Part shown: positions 1-11,789 of the stretch, in pieces
Layout: the number at the start of each line of letters is the position of its first letter
Numbering within the stretch: position 1 is the first letter of the stretch
Origin: Devosia equisanguinis
GTDB lineage: Bacteria > Pseudomonadota > Alphaproteobacteria > Rhizobiales > Hyphomicrobiaceae
Assembly (NCBI GenBank): GCA_945889015.1
Contig: CAMDBL010000008.1
Span: 1-46,057, forward strand
Direction: 5' to 3'
DNA: 46,057 bases
Program-made: the position numbers and the translations under genes
Notes under the pieces: model-generated
What the model saw: only the letters and a program-made list of their open reading frames with translations
Database searches by the model: none
What the model was told of the DNA's origin: nothing

Positions 1-53
1 GCGGCGCCGACCGCGCCGGCGGTCGGCGCGCCAGCGGCGCGCGGGCGGGTCTC

Positions 54-941
54 GTGGCCCTCGGCTGCTTCGCTCTGGCGCTCGTGACGCTGCTCGCGGG
101 GTCCAGCGACGCGCTTGCCGTGGCCGGCCAGCCCCTGCCCGGCCAGCTCGGCATGCAGGAGCCCGTCACACAGGTGGCGGCGGCGATTCATTGGTTCCAC
201 GACTTCGTCAACATCATCATCATCGCCATCACGATCTTCGTGCTGCTGCTGCTGCTGTGGGTCATCGTTCGCTACAACGAGAAGGCCAATCCGACCCCGG
301 CCCGCTTCACCCACAACACCACTGTCGAGGTGTTGTGGACCGTGCTGCCGGTGCTGATCCTGGTCGTGATCGCGATCCCTTCGTTCAAGCTGCTGTTCCT
401 GCAGTATGATTATCCCAAACCCGACCTCACCATCAAAGCCACCGGCTACCAGTGGTATTGGAGCCACGAGTATCCCGACCAGGGCGGTATCAAGTTCGAC
501 AGCGTGATGCTGCAGGACAACGAGCGAGAGGCTCGCATCAAGCGCGGCATCGATGCGCCCCGCCTGCTCGCCGTCGACAACGAGGTCGTGGTGCCCGTCA
601 ACAAGGTGGTGCACGTGCTCGTCACCGCCAGCGACGTGATCCACAACTGGACCGTTCCGTCATTCGGCTCCAAGGTCGACGCCGTACCCGGGCGCGTCAC
701 CGCCACCTGGTTCAAGGCGACCAAGGAAGGCGTGTTCTACGGCCAGTGCTCGGAGCTGTGTGGCAAGGACCACGCCTTCATGCCGATCGCCGTGCGCGTC
801 GTGAAGGACGAGGTCTTCAACAACTGGGCCGCGGCGGTGAAGGCGCGTGATCGCAAGAAGGCGCGCGAGATCATCGAGAAGGCGGCGCTGGAACTCGGCA
901 CCCCGACCAACGTCGCGGCCGCCGCTGCCGCCGTTCGCTGA
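54..941 (+). CDS. ctaC: Cytochrome c oxidase subunit II (start possibly beyond the window edge)
   Basis: Subunit II of the aa3-type oxidase takes electrons from cytochrome c through its binuclear CuA centre. A leader-like hydrophobic stretch (residues 4-22) is followed by two transmembrane helices (about 50-70 and 92-112) and a periplasmic cupredoxin domain. The CuA ligands are visible: H197 in VIHNW, then C232, C236, H240 and M243 in the QCSELCGKDHAFM stretch. The YQWYW aromatic motif for electron entry is present. GTG at 54 is the only start codon available in the window. The frame is open to base 3 and its upstream codons are Arg-rich, as in the n-region of a signal peptide, so the true start is probably further upstream and the gene is cut by the window edge. 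First gene of the oxidase operon; ctaD follows after 145 bp. Confidence 0.96.
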   Translation: MALGCFALALVTLLAGSSDALAVAGQPLPGQLGMQEPVTQVAAAIHWFHDFVNIIIIAITIFVLLLLLWVIVRYNEKANPTPARFTHNTTVEVLWTVLPVLILVVIAIPSFKLLFLQYDYPKPDLTIKATGYQWYWSHEYPDQGGIKFDSVMLQDNEREARIKRGIDAPRLLAVDNEVVVPVNKVVHVLVTASDVIHNWTVPSFGSKVDAVPGRVTATWFKATKEGVFYGQCSELCGKDHAFMPIAVRVVKDEVFNNWAAAVKARDRKKAREIIEKAALELGTPTNVAAAAAAVR

Positions 942-1080
942 AGCTACGTCGCGCGCGCCCTATGGGACGTGCGTTTCCAGAATTTGCCCGCCTCCGATCG
1001 GGCAGCCGGCCTAGCGTCCAGACTTCACAGAGACGCAGGCGGCAGGAGGAGGCAGGCGAGCAGAACAAGCAACAAGGTGA

Positions 1081-2730
<1,650 letters not shown>

Positions 2731-2905
2731 CGCAGCGCAGAGCCCGCGGCGATCGGCCGGAGGCTCTGCATAACGAACCGATACGACGACGACGGCGGCG
2801 ACGGTTTCGCTGTCCGACACGATCCAGACCGGCGATCACGGCCAAAAAGGCCGCGGTGCCGGTCTCAAACGTCACCGAGGCAGTTGGAACAGAAGTCGCG
2901 CAGGC

Positions 2906-3877
2906 ATGGCGGATACGGGGCTGGCAGAGCAAGGGTTCGATGCGGACGGCAACGCCGTGATGGCGGCTGGCGCGATGCGGGCTGCCGGAACGAGCGCGGG
3001 CGGCGACGTTCGCGACTTCATCGCGCTGATGAAGCCGCGGGTGATGTCGCTGGTGGTGTTCACCGCGATGACCGGGCTGGCCGCCGCACCCGGCCAGCTG
3101 CATCCGTTCCTCGCCGTGATCGCGATCCTGTGCATCGCGGTCGGGGCCGGTGCCTCGGGCGCCCTCAACATGTGGTACGACGCCGACATCGATGGGCGCA
3201 TGGCCCGCACGGCGGCCCGCCCGATCCCGCGCGGCCGGTTGACAGCCGACGAGGCGCTGACGTTCGGAACCGTGCTCTCGGTCTGCTCGGTGCTGACGCT
3301 CGGCGTCATCGTCAACTGGGTCGCGGCGGCGTTGCTGGCGATGACGATCGCCTATTACCTGTTCATCTACACGATGTGGCTGAAGCGGCGGACGCCGCAG
3401 AACATCGTCATCGGCGGTGCCGCGGGCGCCTTCCCACCGATGATCGGGTGGGCCGCCGTGACCGGCACCGTCAGCTTCGAAAGCATCCTGCTGTTCCTGA
3501 TCATCTTCATGTGGACGCCGCCGCACTTCTGGGCGCTGGCGCTCTATCGCGTGCGCGACTACGAGCGCGTCGGCGTGCCGATGCTGCCGGTGGTCGCTGG
3601 TCCCGACGAGACGCGCCGTCAGATCCTGATCTACTCGCTGCTGCTGGTCCCGCTGGCGGTGACGCCCGCCTTCGTCGGCCTCGGCGGAATCGTCTACGGG
3701 GTCGCCTCGACGCTGCTCGGCGCGGTGTTCCTGGCGCTAGCGGTCAAGGTCTGGCGGGTGCGCGAGGGGTCGGCCGCCGACAAGGCCGCCAAGGCCCTGT
3801 TCGGATTCTCGATCTTCTATCTGTTCGGACTGTTCGCCGTGCTGCTGGTGGAAAGCCTCGTTCGGTCTTGGACGTGA
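2906..3877 (+). CDS. ctaB: Protoheme IX farnesyltransferase (heme O synthase)
   Basis: UbiA-family membrane prenyltransferase that adds a farnesyl group to protoheme to give heme O, the precursor of the heme A used by CtaD. The protein has 323 residues and about nine membrane helices. The first Asp-rich motif is seen as [19 protein letters not shown] and the second loop as [17 protein letters not shown], both typical of CtaB. A hydrophilic stretch of about 38 residues precedes the first helix. It sits 175 bp after ctaD; that gap has no convincing gene. Its isoprenoid substrate depends on the pathway that includes ispE, also encoded in this window. Confidence 0.97.
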   Translation: MADTGLAEQGFDADGNAVMAAGAMRAAGTSAGGDVRDFIALMKPRVMSLVVFTAMTGLAAAPGQLHPFLAVIAILCIAVGAGASGALNMWYDADIDGRMARTAARPIPRGRLTADEALTFGTVLSVCSVLTLGVIVNWVAAALLAMTIAYYLFIYTMWLKRRTPQNIVIGGAAGAFPPMIGWAAVTGTVSFESILLFLIIFMWTPPHFWALALYRVRDYERVGVPMLPVVAGPDETRRQILIYSLLLVPLAVTPAFVGLGGIVYGVASTLLGAVFLALAVKVWRVREGSAADKAAKALFGFSIFYLFGLFAVLLVESLVRSWT

Positions 3878-3901
3878 GCAAAGCCAGCGGGAGCGATCGT
3901 T

Positions 3902-4120
3902 GTGGCTAAGAAGCGAAAAGGCAAAGGCCGGCGCGACAGGCCCAAGGCGGCTGCTCCTCCGGCGGTCAGAGCGCCGGTCGCCGAGCTGGAGACCGAGCGG
4001 CTGCGACGACAGCGCATGCGCTCGCTGGCGATCGGGTTGGCGCTGGCGTTGATGGTGGCGCTATTCTACGTGGCGACTATCGTGCGGATGGGCGGCAATG
4101 TGCTCAAGCGGACGATGTGA
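3902..4120 (+). CDS. Small CoxF-like membrane protein of the oxidase operon
   Basis: A 72-residue protein starting at GTG 3902 behind GGGAGCG. It has a very basic N-terminus (KKRKGKGRRDRPK), a short charged helix, then one transmembrane segment at about residues 42-61. Its place between ctaB and ctaG matches the short single-helix protein often annotated CoxF in alphaproteobacterial oxidase operons. The assignment rests on position and topology, not a diagnostic motif. Its final ATGTGA provides the GTGA at which ctaG begins, a 4-base overlap that suggests translational coupling. The biochemical role is unknown; help in oxidase assembly is inferred. Confidence 0.8.
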   Translation: MAKKRKGKGRRDRPKAAAPPAVRAPVAELETERLRRQRMRSLAIGLALALMVALFYVATIVRMGGNVLKRTM

Positions 4121-4758
4121 GTGACGGTGCGGCGCACCGGGTGACGGAGAAGGACGGCAGGATGCAGGCGGAGCGCGACCACGGCGGGCATTCGAACGGG
4201 CGGCGGCACCGGACCCTCGGCCTATCGCTGGCCGCGCTGGTGCTCGGCATGGTCGGCATGAGCTTCGCCGCCGTGCCGCTCTACAAGCTCTACTGCCAGA
4301 CCACCGGCTACGCCGGCACCACCCAGCGCGTGGTCAAGCCGTCCGAGGTGGTCGTCGACCGGATGATGCGGGTGCGCTTCGACGCCAACGTGGGGCCCGG
4401 CCTCGAGTGGGATTTCGGGCCGCTGCAGAACACCGTCGACGTCAAGCTCGGCGAGAACACGCTGGTGTTCTTCCGCGCTACCAATCGCTCCGACCGGCCG
4501 GTGACGGGGACGTCCACGTTCAACGTCACGCCGGAGATGGTCGGGCCGTACTTTGCCAAGGTGGAGTGCTTCTGCTTTACCGAGCAGCGCCTCGAGCCCG
4601 GTGAATCGATCGAGATGCCGGTGAGCTTCTACATCGATCCGGCGATCCTGCAGGACACCGACGCCAAGGCGCTGGATCTCGTGACGCTGTCCTACACCTT
4701 CTATCCGGTGCCGGCCAAAGCCGCGGTCGCGGCGGCGCCGAAAGCCAACGGCTCGTGA
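4117..4758 (+). CDS. ctaG: Cytochrome c oxidase assembly factor CtaG/Cox11 (copper delivery to CuB)
   Basis: Membrane-anchored periplasmic copper chaperone that delivers Cu to the CuB site of subunit I. One transmembrane helix lies at about residues 34-52, followed by YKLYCQTTGYAGTTQ and a beta-rich periplasmic domain. The Cu-binding CFCF motif is seen in AKVECFCFTEQRLEPGE, with the typical MPVSFYIDP downstream. GTG at 4117 overlaps the previous stop (GTGA). An internal ATG fifteen codons in, at 4159, is an alternative start, but the coupled GTG is favoured. Length 213 residues, normal for Cox11. It precedes ctaE by 113 bp. Confidence 0.96.
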   Translation: MSDGAAHRVTEKDGRMQAERDHGGHSNGRRHRTLGLSLAALVLGMVGMSFAAVPLYKLYCQTTGYAGTTQRVVKPSEVVVDRMMRVRFDANVGPGLEWDFGPLQNTVDVKLGENTLVFFRATNRSDRPVTGTSTFNVTPEMVGPYFAKVECFCFTEQRLEPGESIEMPVSFYIDPAILQDTDAKALDLVTLSYTFYPVPAKAAVAAAPKANGS

Positions 4759-4871
4759 GTTGACGGCGCTCTGTGGGCGCGAGGGCCGGTGGCCCTGATT
4801 GAACGTTTTGAACATGAGGCCCGAACGGGCTTCGACCACGGTGACGAAAGACGACGGGGAGAGACTGAGAC

Positions 4872-5774
4872 ATGGCCGATTCGCACGCCAAGCATCATGA
4901 CTACCACCTGGTGGACCCGAGCCCGTGGCCCGTGGTCGCCTCGCTGTTCGCCTTCGTCACGGCGATCGGCGCCATTGCCTGGATGAAGACTTCGGCCGGC
5001 GGCGTGTTCGGCCTCAAGGGCCCCAACATCTTCTTTATCGGCTTCGCTGGCCTGCTGTTCACCGCCTTCATGTGGTGGCGCGACGTGATCCGCGAGGCGC
5101 ACAAGGGCGATCACACGCCGGTCGTGCAGCTCCACCTGCGCTACGGCATGATCATGTTCATCGCCTCCGAGGTGATGTTCTTCGTTGCCTGGTTCTGGGC
5201 CTATTTCGACGTGTCGCTGTTCCCCGCCGGCGTGCATGAGCTGGCGGCGACCAACAAGCAGGTGGTCGGCATGGTCGCTCGCAACGAACTGACCGGCGGG
5301 CAGTGGCCGCCGGCTCCGTCGGAGGCGTTCAAGGCGACCTTCGATCCGTGGGGCCTGCCGCTGGTCAACACGCTGATCCTGCTGCTGTCGGGCACCACCG
5401 TCACCTGGGCCCACCACGCGCTGCTCAACGACGATCGCAAAGGCATGATCTGGGGGCTCGTCTGCACTGTCGTGCTGGGCGCGCTGTTCACCGTGTGCCA
5501 GGTCTACGAGTACGGCCACGCGGCGTTCAACTTCTCCGGTCACATCTACGGCGCGACGTTCTTCATGGCGACCGGCTTCCACGGCGCGCACGTGCTGATC
5601 GGCACCATCTTCCTGGCGGTCTGCCTGTTCCGGGCGATGGCAGGGCACTTCACGTCTAAGCAGCACTTCGGCTTCGAGGCCGCCGCCTGGTACTGGCACT
5701 TCGTCGACGTGGTCTGGCTGTTTCTGTTCGCCTGCATCTACGTCTGGGGTGCGGGCACGCCTGCGGCGCACTGA
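4872..5774 (+). CDS. ctaE: Cytochrome c oxidase subunit III
   Basis: Third core subunit of the aa3 oxidase, 300 residues with seven predicted membrane helices. It binds lipid and stabilises the proton-uptake function of subunit I. Family features include HDYHLVDPSPWP at the N-terminus, the FIASEVMFFVAWFWAYF helix with its buried Glu, the QWPP segment, TVTWAHHALL, and the HFVDVVWLFLFACIYVWG C-terminus. The ATG is preceded by GGGGAGAGACTGAGAC, a good ribosome-binding site. Last gene of the operon: a perfect terminator begins 23 bp after the stop, so DUF983 and SURF1, which often follow subunit III, are absent here and appear at 18.2 kb. Confidence 0.98.
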   Translation: MADSHAKHHDYHLVDPSPWPVVASLFAFVTAIGAIAWMKTSAGGVFGLKGPNIFFIGFAGLLFTAFMWWRDVIREAHKGDHTPVVQLHLRYGMIMFIASEVMFFVAWFWAYFDVSLFPAGVHELAATNKQVVGMVARNELTGGQWPPAPSEAFKATFDPWGLPLVNTLILLLSGTTVTWAHHALLNDDRKGMIWGLVCTVVLGALFTVCQVYEYGHAAFNFSGHIYGATFFMATGFHGAHVLIGTIFLAVCLFRAMAGHFTSKQHFGFEAAAWYWHFVDVVWLFLFACIYVWGAGTPAAH

Positions 5775-5796
5775 TCGATTGGCGTCAAGCCGAAAT

Positions 5797-5832
5797 AAAA
5801 AGGGGTCCGACCAGCCGGTCGGACCCCTTTTT
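5797..5832. terminator. Bidirectional intrinsic terminator between ctaE and leuC
   Basis: Perfect 16-bp inverted repeat: five A, then GGGGTCCGACC, a 4-base AGCC loop, GGTCGGACCCC, then five T. The A/T tails give a U-tract on both strands, so it can end both the oxidase operon and the convergent leuC transcript. Confidence 0.95.
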
Positions 5833-5876
5833 CATGTGCGGATCTCGCTGAGGTGAGCTGGCCGGCCAGCCTGCGC

Positions 5877-7280
5877 TCAGCCTTGCCAGTTCCGGATGTC
5901 GACGAAGTGGCCGGCGATCGCCGCCGCCGCCGCCATCGCCGGTGACACCAGATGCGTGCGGCCGAGCAGGCCCTGGCGGCCTTCGAAGTTGCGGTTCGAG
6001 GTCGAGGCGCAGCGCTCGCGCGGCTTCAACTGGTCCGGGTTCATGCCGAGGCACATCGAGCAGCCGGCCTCGCGCCAGTCGAAACCGGCCTCCCTGAAGA
6101 TCTTGTCGAGGCCCTCGGCTTCCGCCTGTGCCTTGACGAGACCGGAGCCCGGCACGATCATCGCGTAGACGTTGCCGTTGACCTTCTTGCCCTCGGCGAC
6201 GCGCGCGGCCGCCCGCAGATCCTCGATGCGACCGTTGGTGCACGAGCCGATGAAGATGCGGTCGACGGCGATGTCGGTGACCTTGGTGCCGGGCGTCAGA
6301 CCCATGTACTCGAGCGAGCGCAGCATCGACGCGCGCTTGTTCTCGTCGGCGACCTTGGCCGGATCGGGCACCGCGCCGGTGATCGAGACGACGTCCTCGG
6401 GGCTCGTGCCCCAGGTGACGATCGGCGGCAGCGAGGCCGCGTCGAGCCTGACCTCGGTGTCGAACACCGCGCTCTCGTCCGAGCGCAGCGTCTCCCAGTA
6501 GCGCATCGCCGCGTCCCAGGCGGCACCCTTCGGGGCCTTCGGCCGGCCCTTCAGGTAGGCGAACGTCTTCTCGTCGGCGGCCACCATGCCGGCGCGGGCG
6601 CCGCCCTCGATCGACATGTTGCAGACCGTCATGCGGCCTTCCATCGACAAGGCCCGGATCGCCTCGCCGGCGTACTCGATGACGTGGCCGGTGCCGCCGC
6701 CGGTGCCGATCTCGCCGATGATGGCGAGGATGATGTCCTTCGCGGTGACGCCGTCGGGCAGCGCGCCATCGACGGTGACGCGCATGTTCTTGGACTTCTT
6801 CTGCAGCAGCGTCTGAGTGGCGAGCACGTGCTCCACCTCGCTGGTGCCGATGCCGAAGGCCAGCGCGCCGAACGCGCCGTGCGTGGCGGTGTGGCTGTCG
6901 CCGCAGACGATCGTGGTTCCCGGCAGCGTGAAGCCCTGCTCGGGTCCGATGACGTGGACGATGCCCTGGCGGACGTCGACCTCGTTGTAGTACTCGATGC
7001 CGAAATCCTTGACGTTCTGTGCCAGCGTCTCGACCTGGATGCGGCTCTCCTCGTCCTTGATGCCGCCGCGGCGGTCGGACGTCGGCACGTTGTGGTCGAC
7101 GACGGCGAGCGTCTTCTCGGGCGCGCGAACCTTGCGGCCGGCGAGCTTCAGACCCTCGAACGCCTGCGGACTCGTCACCTCGTGCACGAGGTGGCGGTCG
7201 ATGTAGATCAGGCAGGTGCCGTCGGGATGCGTGGTGACGACATGGTCGTCCCAGATCTTGTCATAGAGAGTCTTGGCCAT
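5877..7280 (-). CDS. leuC: 3-isopropylmalate dehydratase large subunit
   Basis: With LeuD it isomerises 2-isopropylmalate to 3-isopropylmalate in leucine synthesis. The 4Fe-4S cysteines are seen as C347 (GSCTNG) and C407/C410 (GCSMCLG), the expected positions for LeuC. The 467-residue length is normal, and [20 protein letters not shown] and [19 protein letters not shown] are typical. The ATG at 7280 gives the canonical [15 protein letters not shown] start. leuD is not next to it here: downstream comes the convergent oxidase operon. Its 333-bp leader contains a minus-strand terminator, described separately, which may regulate it. Confidence 0.98.
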   Translation of the reverse strand: MAKTLYDKIWDDHVVTTHPDGTCLIYIDRHLVHEVTSPQAFEGLKLAGRKVRAPEKTLAVVDHNVPTSDRRGGIKDEESRIQVETLAQNVKDFGIEYYNEVDVRQGIVHVIGPEQGFTLPGTTIVCGDSHTATHGAFGALAFGIGTSEVEHVLATQTLLQKKSKNMRVTVDGALPDGVTAKDIILAIIGEIGTGGGTGHVIEYAGEAIRALSMEGRMTVCNMSIEGGARAGMVAADEKTFAYLKGRPKAPKGAAWDAAMRYWETLRSDESAVFDTEVRLDAASLPPIVTWGTSPEDVVSITGAVPDPAKVADENKRASMLRSLEYMGLTPGTKVTDIAVDRIFIGSCTNGRIEDLRAAARVAEGKKVNGNVYAMIVPGSGLVKAQAEAEGLDKIFREAGFDWREAGCSMCLGMNPDQLKPRERCASTSNRNFEGRQGLLGRTHLVSPAMAAAAAIAGHFVDIRNWQG

Positions 7281-7613
7281 GGAGCGCGGATGTCCTGAAG
7301 GTTGCCGGACCTTGATAACGACATCTGATAGCGCCTTCGCGCGCGGCTGAAAACCCCGGCGGCGGTGCGCAGCGCGCTGCGGCGTGGTCGCGACACAAAA
7401 AAAGCCGGATCCACTGGGGATCCGGATTGAGGTCGTTTCCCGCTCGTGAGAGCGGCTGAAGGCGTCAAAGGGAGGGGACGGCCTTCATCACCCGTCCGTC
7501 ACGGGTGTGAGAGCTTTGAACCACGTCCCGTGTGCACTGCACAAGCCGGGTGTTCGCATGTTTGCCATGCCTCGCATGCATGACGTGGATGACTGCGCCT
7601 TGCACCGCGCGCG
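7281..7613 (-). other. Structured leader/intergenic region between the LysR gene and leuC
   Basis: This 333-bp stretch holds no convincing gene. Read on the minus strand it contains CACCCGT-GACGG-ACGGGTG, an alternative pairing GGACGG/CCGTCC that shares bases with it, CCGCTC-TCAC-GAGCGG, and then an intrinsic terminator. A 38-codon open frame (ATG about 7580, ending at about 7467) overlaps the hairpins but is not leucine-rich. The segment 7281-7395 between terminator and leuC has no other obvious feature. Confidence 0.5.
7396..7424 (-). terminator. Intrinsic terminator in front of leuC (LysR terminator or attenuator)
   Basis: On the minus strand: CCGGATCC, a 5-base loop, GGATCCGG, one C, then seven T. 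The stem is 8 bp and perfect. It lies about 190 bp after the LysR stop and 116 bp before the leuC start. It could simply end the LysR transcript or work as a leader terminator for leuC. Confidence 0.85.
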
Positions 7614-8501
7614 CTACTTCGCTTGGCGCGCTTTCGACACCAGAAAATCGCGCAGCACCTGTACGCGCTTCGATGTCTTCAGCTCCTCCGGGTAGACGTA
7701 CAGGATCGGCAACGTCGGCACCTCGACCTCGGTCAAGACCGTGACGAAATCGGACTCCTCCTCGGTGAGATAGTCCGGCAGCATACCGATGCCGATGCCG
7801 GCCTTCACCGCGTACTTCATCGCGATCACGCTGTTGGCCGAGAACGCCGGCACGCGCGGACCCTTGCCGTTGCGGCCGACCGTCTCGAGCCAGCGAATGG
7901 CCGACAGGTGCAGCGCGGGCTGGCCGCTGTAGGAGACGATGCGATGCCGGTCGAGCGCATCCAGGGTCTGGGGCGCGCCGAACCGGCGCACGTATTGCGC
8001 GGAGGCGAAGGCGTGCACCTTCATCGAGAAAAGATGCCGTCTTATCAGGTCGCTCTGCTCGGGCTCGCGCGTCCAGATGGCCACGTCCGCCTGCCGCATC
8101 GAGATGTCGAGCTGCTCGTCGTTCAGCACCAGCTCCACCCGGATGTCGGGATACAGGTCCATGAACTCGCGCATGCGCTGGGTGATCCAGACGGTGCCGA
8201 TACCGACCGGAGCGGTGATGCGCAGGTCGCCGGACGGCTTCGTCGTGGTGTCGGCGAGCAGGGTCTCGGCGGTCTGCAGCTTGTTCAGTACCTCGGTCGC
8301 GGTGCGGAACAGCAGCTCACCCTGCTCGGTCAGCACCAGTCCGCGGGCGTGCCGGTGGAACAGGGAAACCTTGAGCTCCTTCTCGAGCGCCGACACCTGC
8401 CGGCTGACGGCCGACTGGCTCATCCGCAGCAGATCGCCAGCGTGGGTGAAGCTGCCCGCCTCGGCAGCGGAGTGGAAGATCCTCAGCTTGTCCCAGTCCA
8501 T
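7614..8501 (-). CDS. LysR-family transcriptional regulator
   Basis: A 295-residue LysR-type regulator. The N-terminal winged helix-turn-helix covers about residues 1-60, with AAEAGSFTHAGDLLRMSQSA and VSRQVSALEKELKVSLFHR as the classic signature. A linker helix and a substrate-binding-like effector domain (about 90-290) follow, with DLRITAPVGIG, DIRVELVLND, and VKAGIGIGMLPDYL. The ATG at 8501 gives the standard MDWDKLRIFHSAAE start. It is transcribed in the same direction as trxB upstream and leuC downstream, not divergently from a target, so its target is not obvious. Redox or leucine-related control would be only a guess from the neighbours. Confidence 0.95.
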   Translation of the reverse strand: MDWDKLRIFHSAAEAGSFTHAGDLLRMSQSAVSRQVSALEKELKVSLFHRHARGLVLTEQGELLFRTATEVLNKLQTAETLLADTTTKPSGDLRITAPVGIGTVWITQRMREFMDLYPDIRVELVLNDEQLDISMRQADVAIWTREPEQSDLIRRHLFSMKVHAFASAQYVRRFGAPQTLDALDRHRIVSYSGQPALHLSAIRWLETVGRNGKGPRVPAFSANSVIAMKYAVKAGIGIGMLPDYLTEEESDFVTVLTEVEVPTLPILYVYPEELKTSKRVQVLRDFLVSKARQAK

Positions 8502-8701
8502 GGAGTGTGCCCCGGTGCTGTGGACCGCAGGTCGTCGCAGGCCTCTCCGAGGGAGAGAAAGCCATGCGAAGAGAAGGGTCTAGGTGAACTGCGACGGCGC
8601 GGCTTGCTCGCCTTGTCGGTATTTAGCGGCCGATCAACGATACACGCGACTTGCACAGGAGCGCAAGAAGACCTGCGATTTTTGCATGGCAAAAGACGAA
8701 C

Positions 8702-8726
8702 TGCAACTGGATAACTCCAGGTTGCA
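8702..8726 (-). terminator. Probable trxB terminator hairpin
   Basis: Minus-strand reading: TGCAACCTGGA, a short loop, TCCAGTTGCA (one bulged base), followed within a few bases by TCTTTT. It starts 27 bp after the trxB stop. The T-run is short and offset. The same dyad could instead be a regulator site in front of the LysR gene. Confidence 0.4.
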
Positions 8727-8752
8727 ATCTTCTGCCGCTTCCCGCTGCGACC

Positions 8753-9802
<1,050 letters not shown>

Positions 9803-9835
9803 TCAAGCGTGGGCGGTGTCCCTCGATTGCGATCG

Positions 9836-9858
9836 CCTCCCCCCGAGCGGGAGGGGAG
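9836..9858. repeat. Partial copy of the GC-rich palindromic repeat
   Basis: Immediately after the SDR stop at 9862. On the minus strand it reads CTCCCCTCCCGCT then CGGGGGGAGG, closely matching the left half of the element inside the acyl-CoA synthetase gene at 14966. It can also fold as a hairpin behind the SDR gene. Confidence 0.55.
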
Positions 9859-9861
9859 CGA

Positions 9862-10635
9862 TCATCCCGTCCAGTTGCCGCCGTTGACGTCGAGCACCGC
9901 GCCGATGGTGAAGCCGGCGCCGGGGGTGCAGAGGTACCAGATGGCATGCGCCAGTTCGTCCTCGGTGCCGAGCCGGCCGACGGGGATCGTGCGGGCGGTC
10001 GCGGCGAGTCGCTCGTCGCTGTGGCGGCGGGCGCGCGGCGTCAGGGTGGTGCCGGGCGCGATGCAGTTGACGGCGATGCCGTAGGGCGCGAGCTCCACCG
10101 CGAGGCGCCGCGTCAGGCCGATGGTGCCGGCCTGCATGGTCGAATACTGGAGTGCTGCTCCCATGCGGCCACGCCGGCCGGTGGTCGACGACATCATCAC
10201 GATGCGGCCGTAGCCGTTGGCCTTCATGGCCGGCACGAAGCGCTGCGTGATCAGCACCTTGGAGACGATGTTCCACTCGAAGCTGTGATGCAGGGCCGCG
10301 TTGGTCACCTCCTCGATCGGCGGGTGCTCGATCCAGCCGCCGGCGATGTTGCAGAGGATGTCGACACGGCCCCAGCGGTCGAGGATGGCCTTGCTGGTGG
10401 CATCGACCTCGGCCTCGTCGGCGCAGTCGCAGGCGAGGAAGTGCGCGTCATGGCCCTCGGCCCTGAGCTCGGCCACCATCGCCTCGCCCTTCGCCGCGTC
10501 GCGGCCGAGCGCGATCGCGGTCGCACCCTCACGCGCGAACCGCCGTGTGCAGCCGGCTCCGATGCCGGCCGTGCCGCCGGTGACCACCGCGACCTGTCCG
10601 CGGATCGACGTGAGATGGGTGAACGATGTCGTCAT
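9862..10635 (-). CDS. SDR-family oxidoreductase lacking the catalytic Lys (YxxxQ)
   Basis: A 257-residue Rossmann-fold short-chain dehydrogenase relative. The cofactor motif VVTGGTAGIG is at residues 17-26, N122 (FEWN) and S149/S150 (MMSSTTG) of the SDR tetrad are retained, and Y164 is in ALQYSTMQAG. The residue four after Tyr is Q168 where SDRs have Lys, and no Lys lies at +7 either, as an FabI-like enzyme would have. The C-terminus is GAVLDVNGGNWTG. Its ATG overlaps the stop of the upstream 2OG-Fe(II) oxygenase (ATGA), so the two are translationally coupled. It is clearly paralogous to the SDR at 11790. A reductase/dehydrogenase role is uncertain without Lys; substrate unknown. Confidence 0.92.
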   Translation of the reverse strand: MTTSFTHLTSIRGQVAVVTGGTAGIGAGCTRRFAREGATAIALGRDAAKGEAMVAELRAEGHDAHFLACDCADEAEVDATSKAILDRWGRVDILCNIAGGWIEHPPIEEVTNAALHHSFEWNIVSKVLITQRFVPAMKANGYGRIVMMSSTTGRRGRMGAALQYSTMQAGTIGLTRRLAVELAPYGIAVNCIAPGTTLTPRARRHSDERLAATARTIPVGRLGTEDELAHAIWYLCTPGAGFTIGAVLDVNGGNWTG

Positions 10636-11645
10636 ACGGGCACTCCCGCCTTCCTCTCCGCATACGCGAAGTTCGCCGTGGCGTACTGCGCGTGGTGCTG
10701 GCTGAACGTGATCGGGGCGTGTTTCGGCGCGGTCTCCGGCGCCGCGATCGGTGTCATCACGGCGTCGACGGAGGGGTAGAAGAAGAAGATGTTGGAGAAG
10801 CGGTCGCCGGTCTTGGAGGCGAGCACGCGATGCGGCGTCGCGATCAGGCGGTCGTTGGCCCACCGGCGCAGCGCCATGCCGGTGTTGACGACGATGCCGC
10901 CGGGCACGTGCGGCTGGTCGATCCAGGTGCCGTCCCGCAGCAGGATCTGCAGGCCGGGCGCGGTCGCCGGCGGGATCATGGTCAGGAACGACATGTCGGT
11001 ATGCGGCCGGCTGCCGAACTGGTCCTCGTCGACCGGCAGCACCGGATACCACGCGAGACGGACGACCGAACTCGTCTCGGCGAACGCCGCATCGAAATGA
11101 TCGGGCGTCACACCGAGCGCAACGGCGACCATGGGCAGCAGCCGCCGGCCGAGCGCGTCGAAGGTTTCGAGATAGTCCTGCAGCACGGCGTGCGAGGCTT
11201 CGGACAGCCCCTCCGGCCATCGGTTGTGCCCGATGAAGCGTTTCGTTCCGCGATGATCGGGATGGCCGGGCGGCAGGTCGTGCGCGTACTTGAACGCCTC
11301 GTTGGCGTTGGCCTTGACCGCCGATCCGTCGCCGAGACCTGTGGTCTGCATCGCCACCTTGGACGGCTGGAAGCCGCACTGGTGCTCGTTCATCCGCACC
11401 GCGAGCTTGGCGTCGGCCGGTAGCGCGAACAGCTCGCGCGAGGCCGCGAACGAGCGCTCGACGAGGGCCGGATCGAGCCCGTGGTTGACGATGAAGAAGA
11501 AGCCGATCTCGGTGCAGGCGCGCTTAAACGCGCGCGCGGCCTGCTCCAGCGCGCCGGGTGCGTCTGCCAGAAGCGGCCCGACATCGATGATCGGCACGTC
11601 GCGGGCGGTGGCTTCGGACGTGTTCGTCTCGGTGGAAGCTTTCAC
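10632..11645 (-). CDS. 2-oxoglutarate/Fe(II)-dependent oxygenase, isopenicillin-N-synthase-like
   Basis: A 337-residue non-heme iron oxygenase. The N-terminal DIOX_N-like part has DVPIIDVGPLL and EIGFFFIVNHGLD. The double-stranded beta-helix domain carries the iron facial triad H215, D217 (SRPHTDMSF) and H272 (ATPHRVL), with the 2-oxoglutarate-binding R282-x-S284 (DRFSN). All key residues are intact, so catalysis is expected, probably hydroxylation or oxidative desaturation of a small molecule. The substrate cannot be read from the sequence. It sits between two SDR paralogues on the same strand and shares a 4-base overlap with the downstream one, which argues for a shared pathway. Confidence 0.93.
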   Translation of the reverse strand: MKASTETNTSEATARDVPIIDVGPLLADAPGALEQAARAFKRACTEIGFFFIVNHGLDPALVERSFAASRELFALPADAKLAVRMNEHQCGFQPSKVAMQTTGLGDGSAVKANANEAFKYAHDLPPGHPDHRGTKRFIGHNRWPEGLSEASHAVLQDYLETFDALGRRLLPMVAVALGVTPDHFDAAFAETSSVVRLAWYPVLPVDEDQFGSRPHTDMSFLTMIPPATAPGLQILLRDGTWIDQPHVPGGIVVNTGMALRRWANDRLIATPHRVLASKTGDRFSNIFFFYPSVDAVMTPIAAPETAPKHAPITFSQHHAQYATANFAYAERKAGVPV

Positions 11646-11789
11646 GACATTTTCCCACTTGCGTTTTCCCGGCCGGAGTGGCGCGGAGCGCGACGCGGAG
11701 CCGGGACCCTTACCGCAATCTGGCGGGTGAAGATCCCGGATCTCCGCGCTACGCGCTGCGTCCGGGACACCGGCCTTCTGGATTTGATC

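Noticed and set aside
7467-7580. Leucine leader peptide upstream of leuC
   Set aside because: The 38-codon frame has only two Leu codons, not clustered, so it does not fit a classic leucine attenuator peptide.
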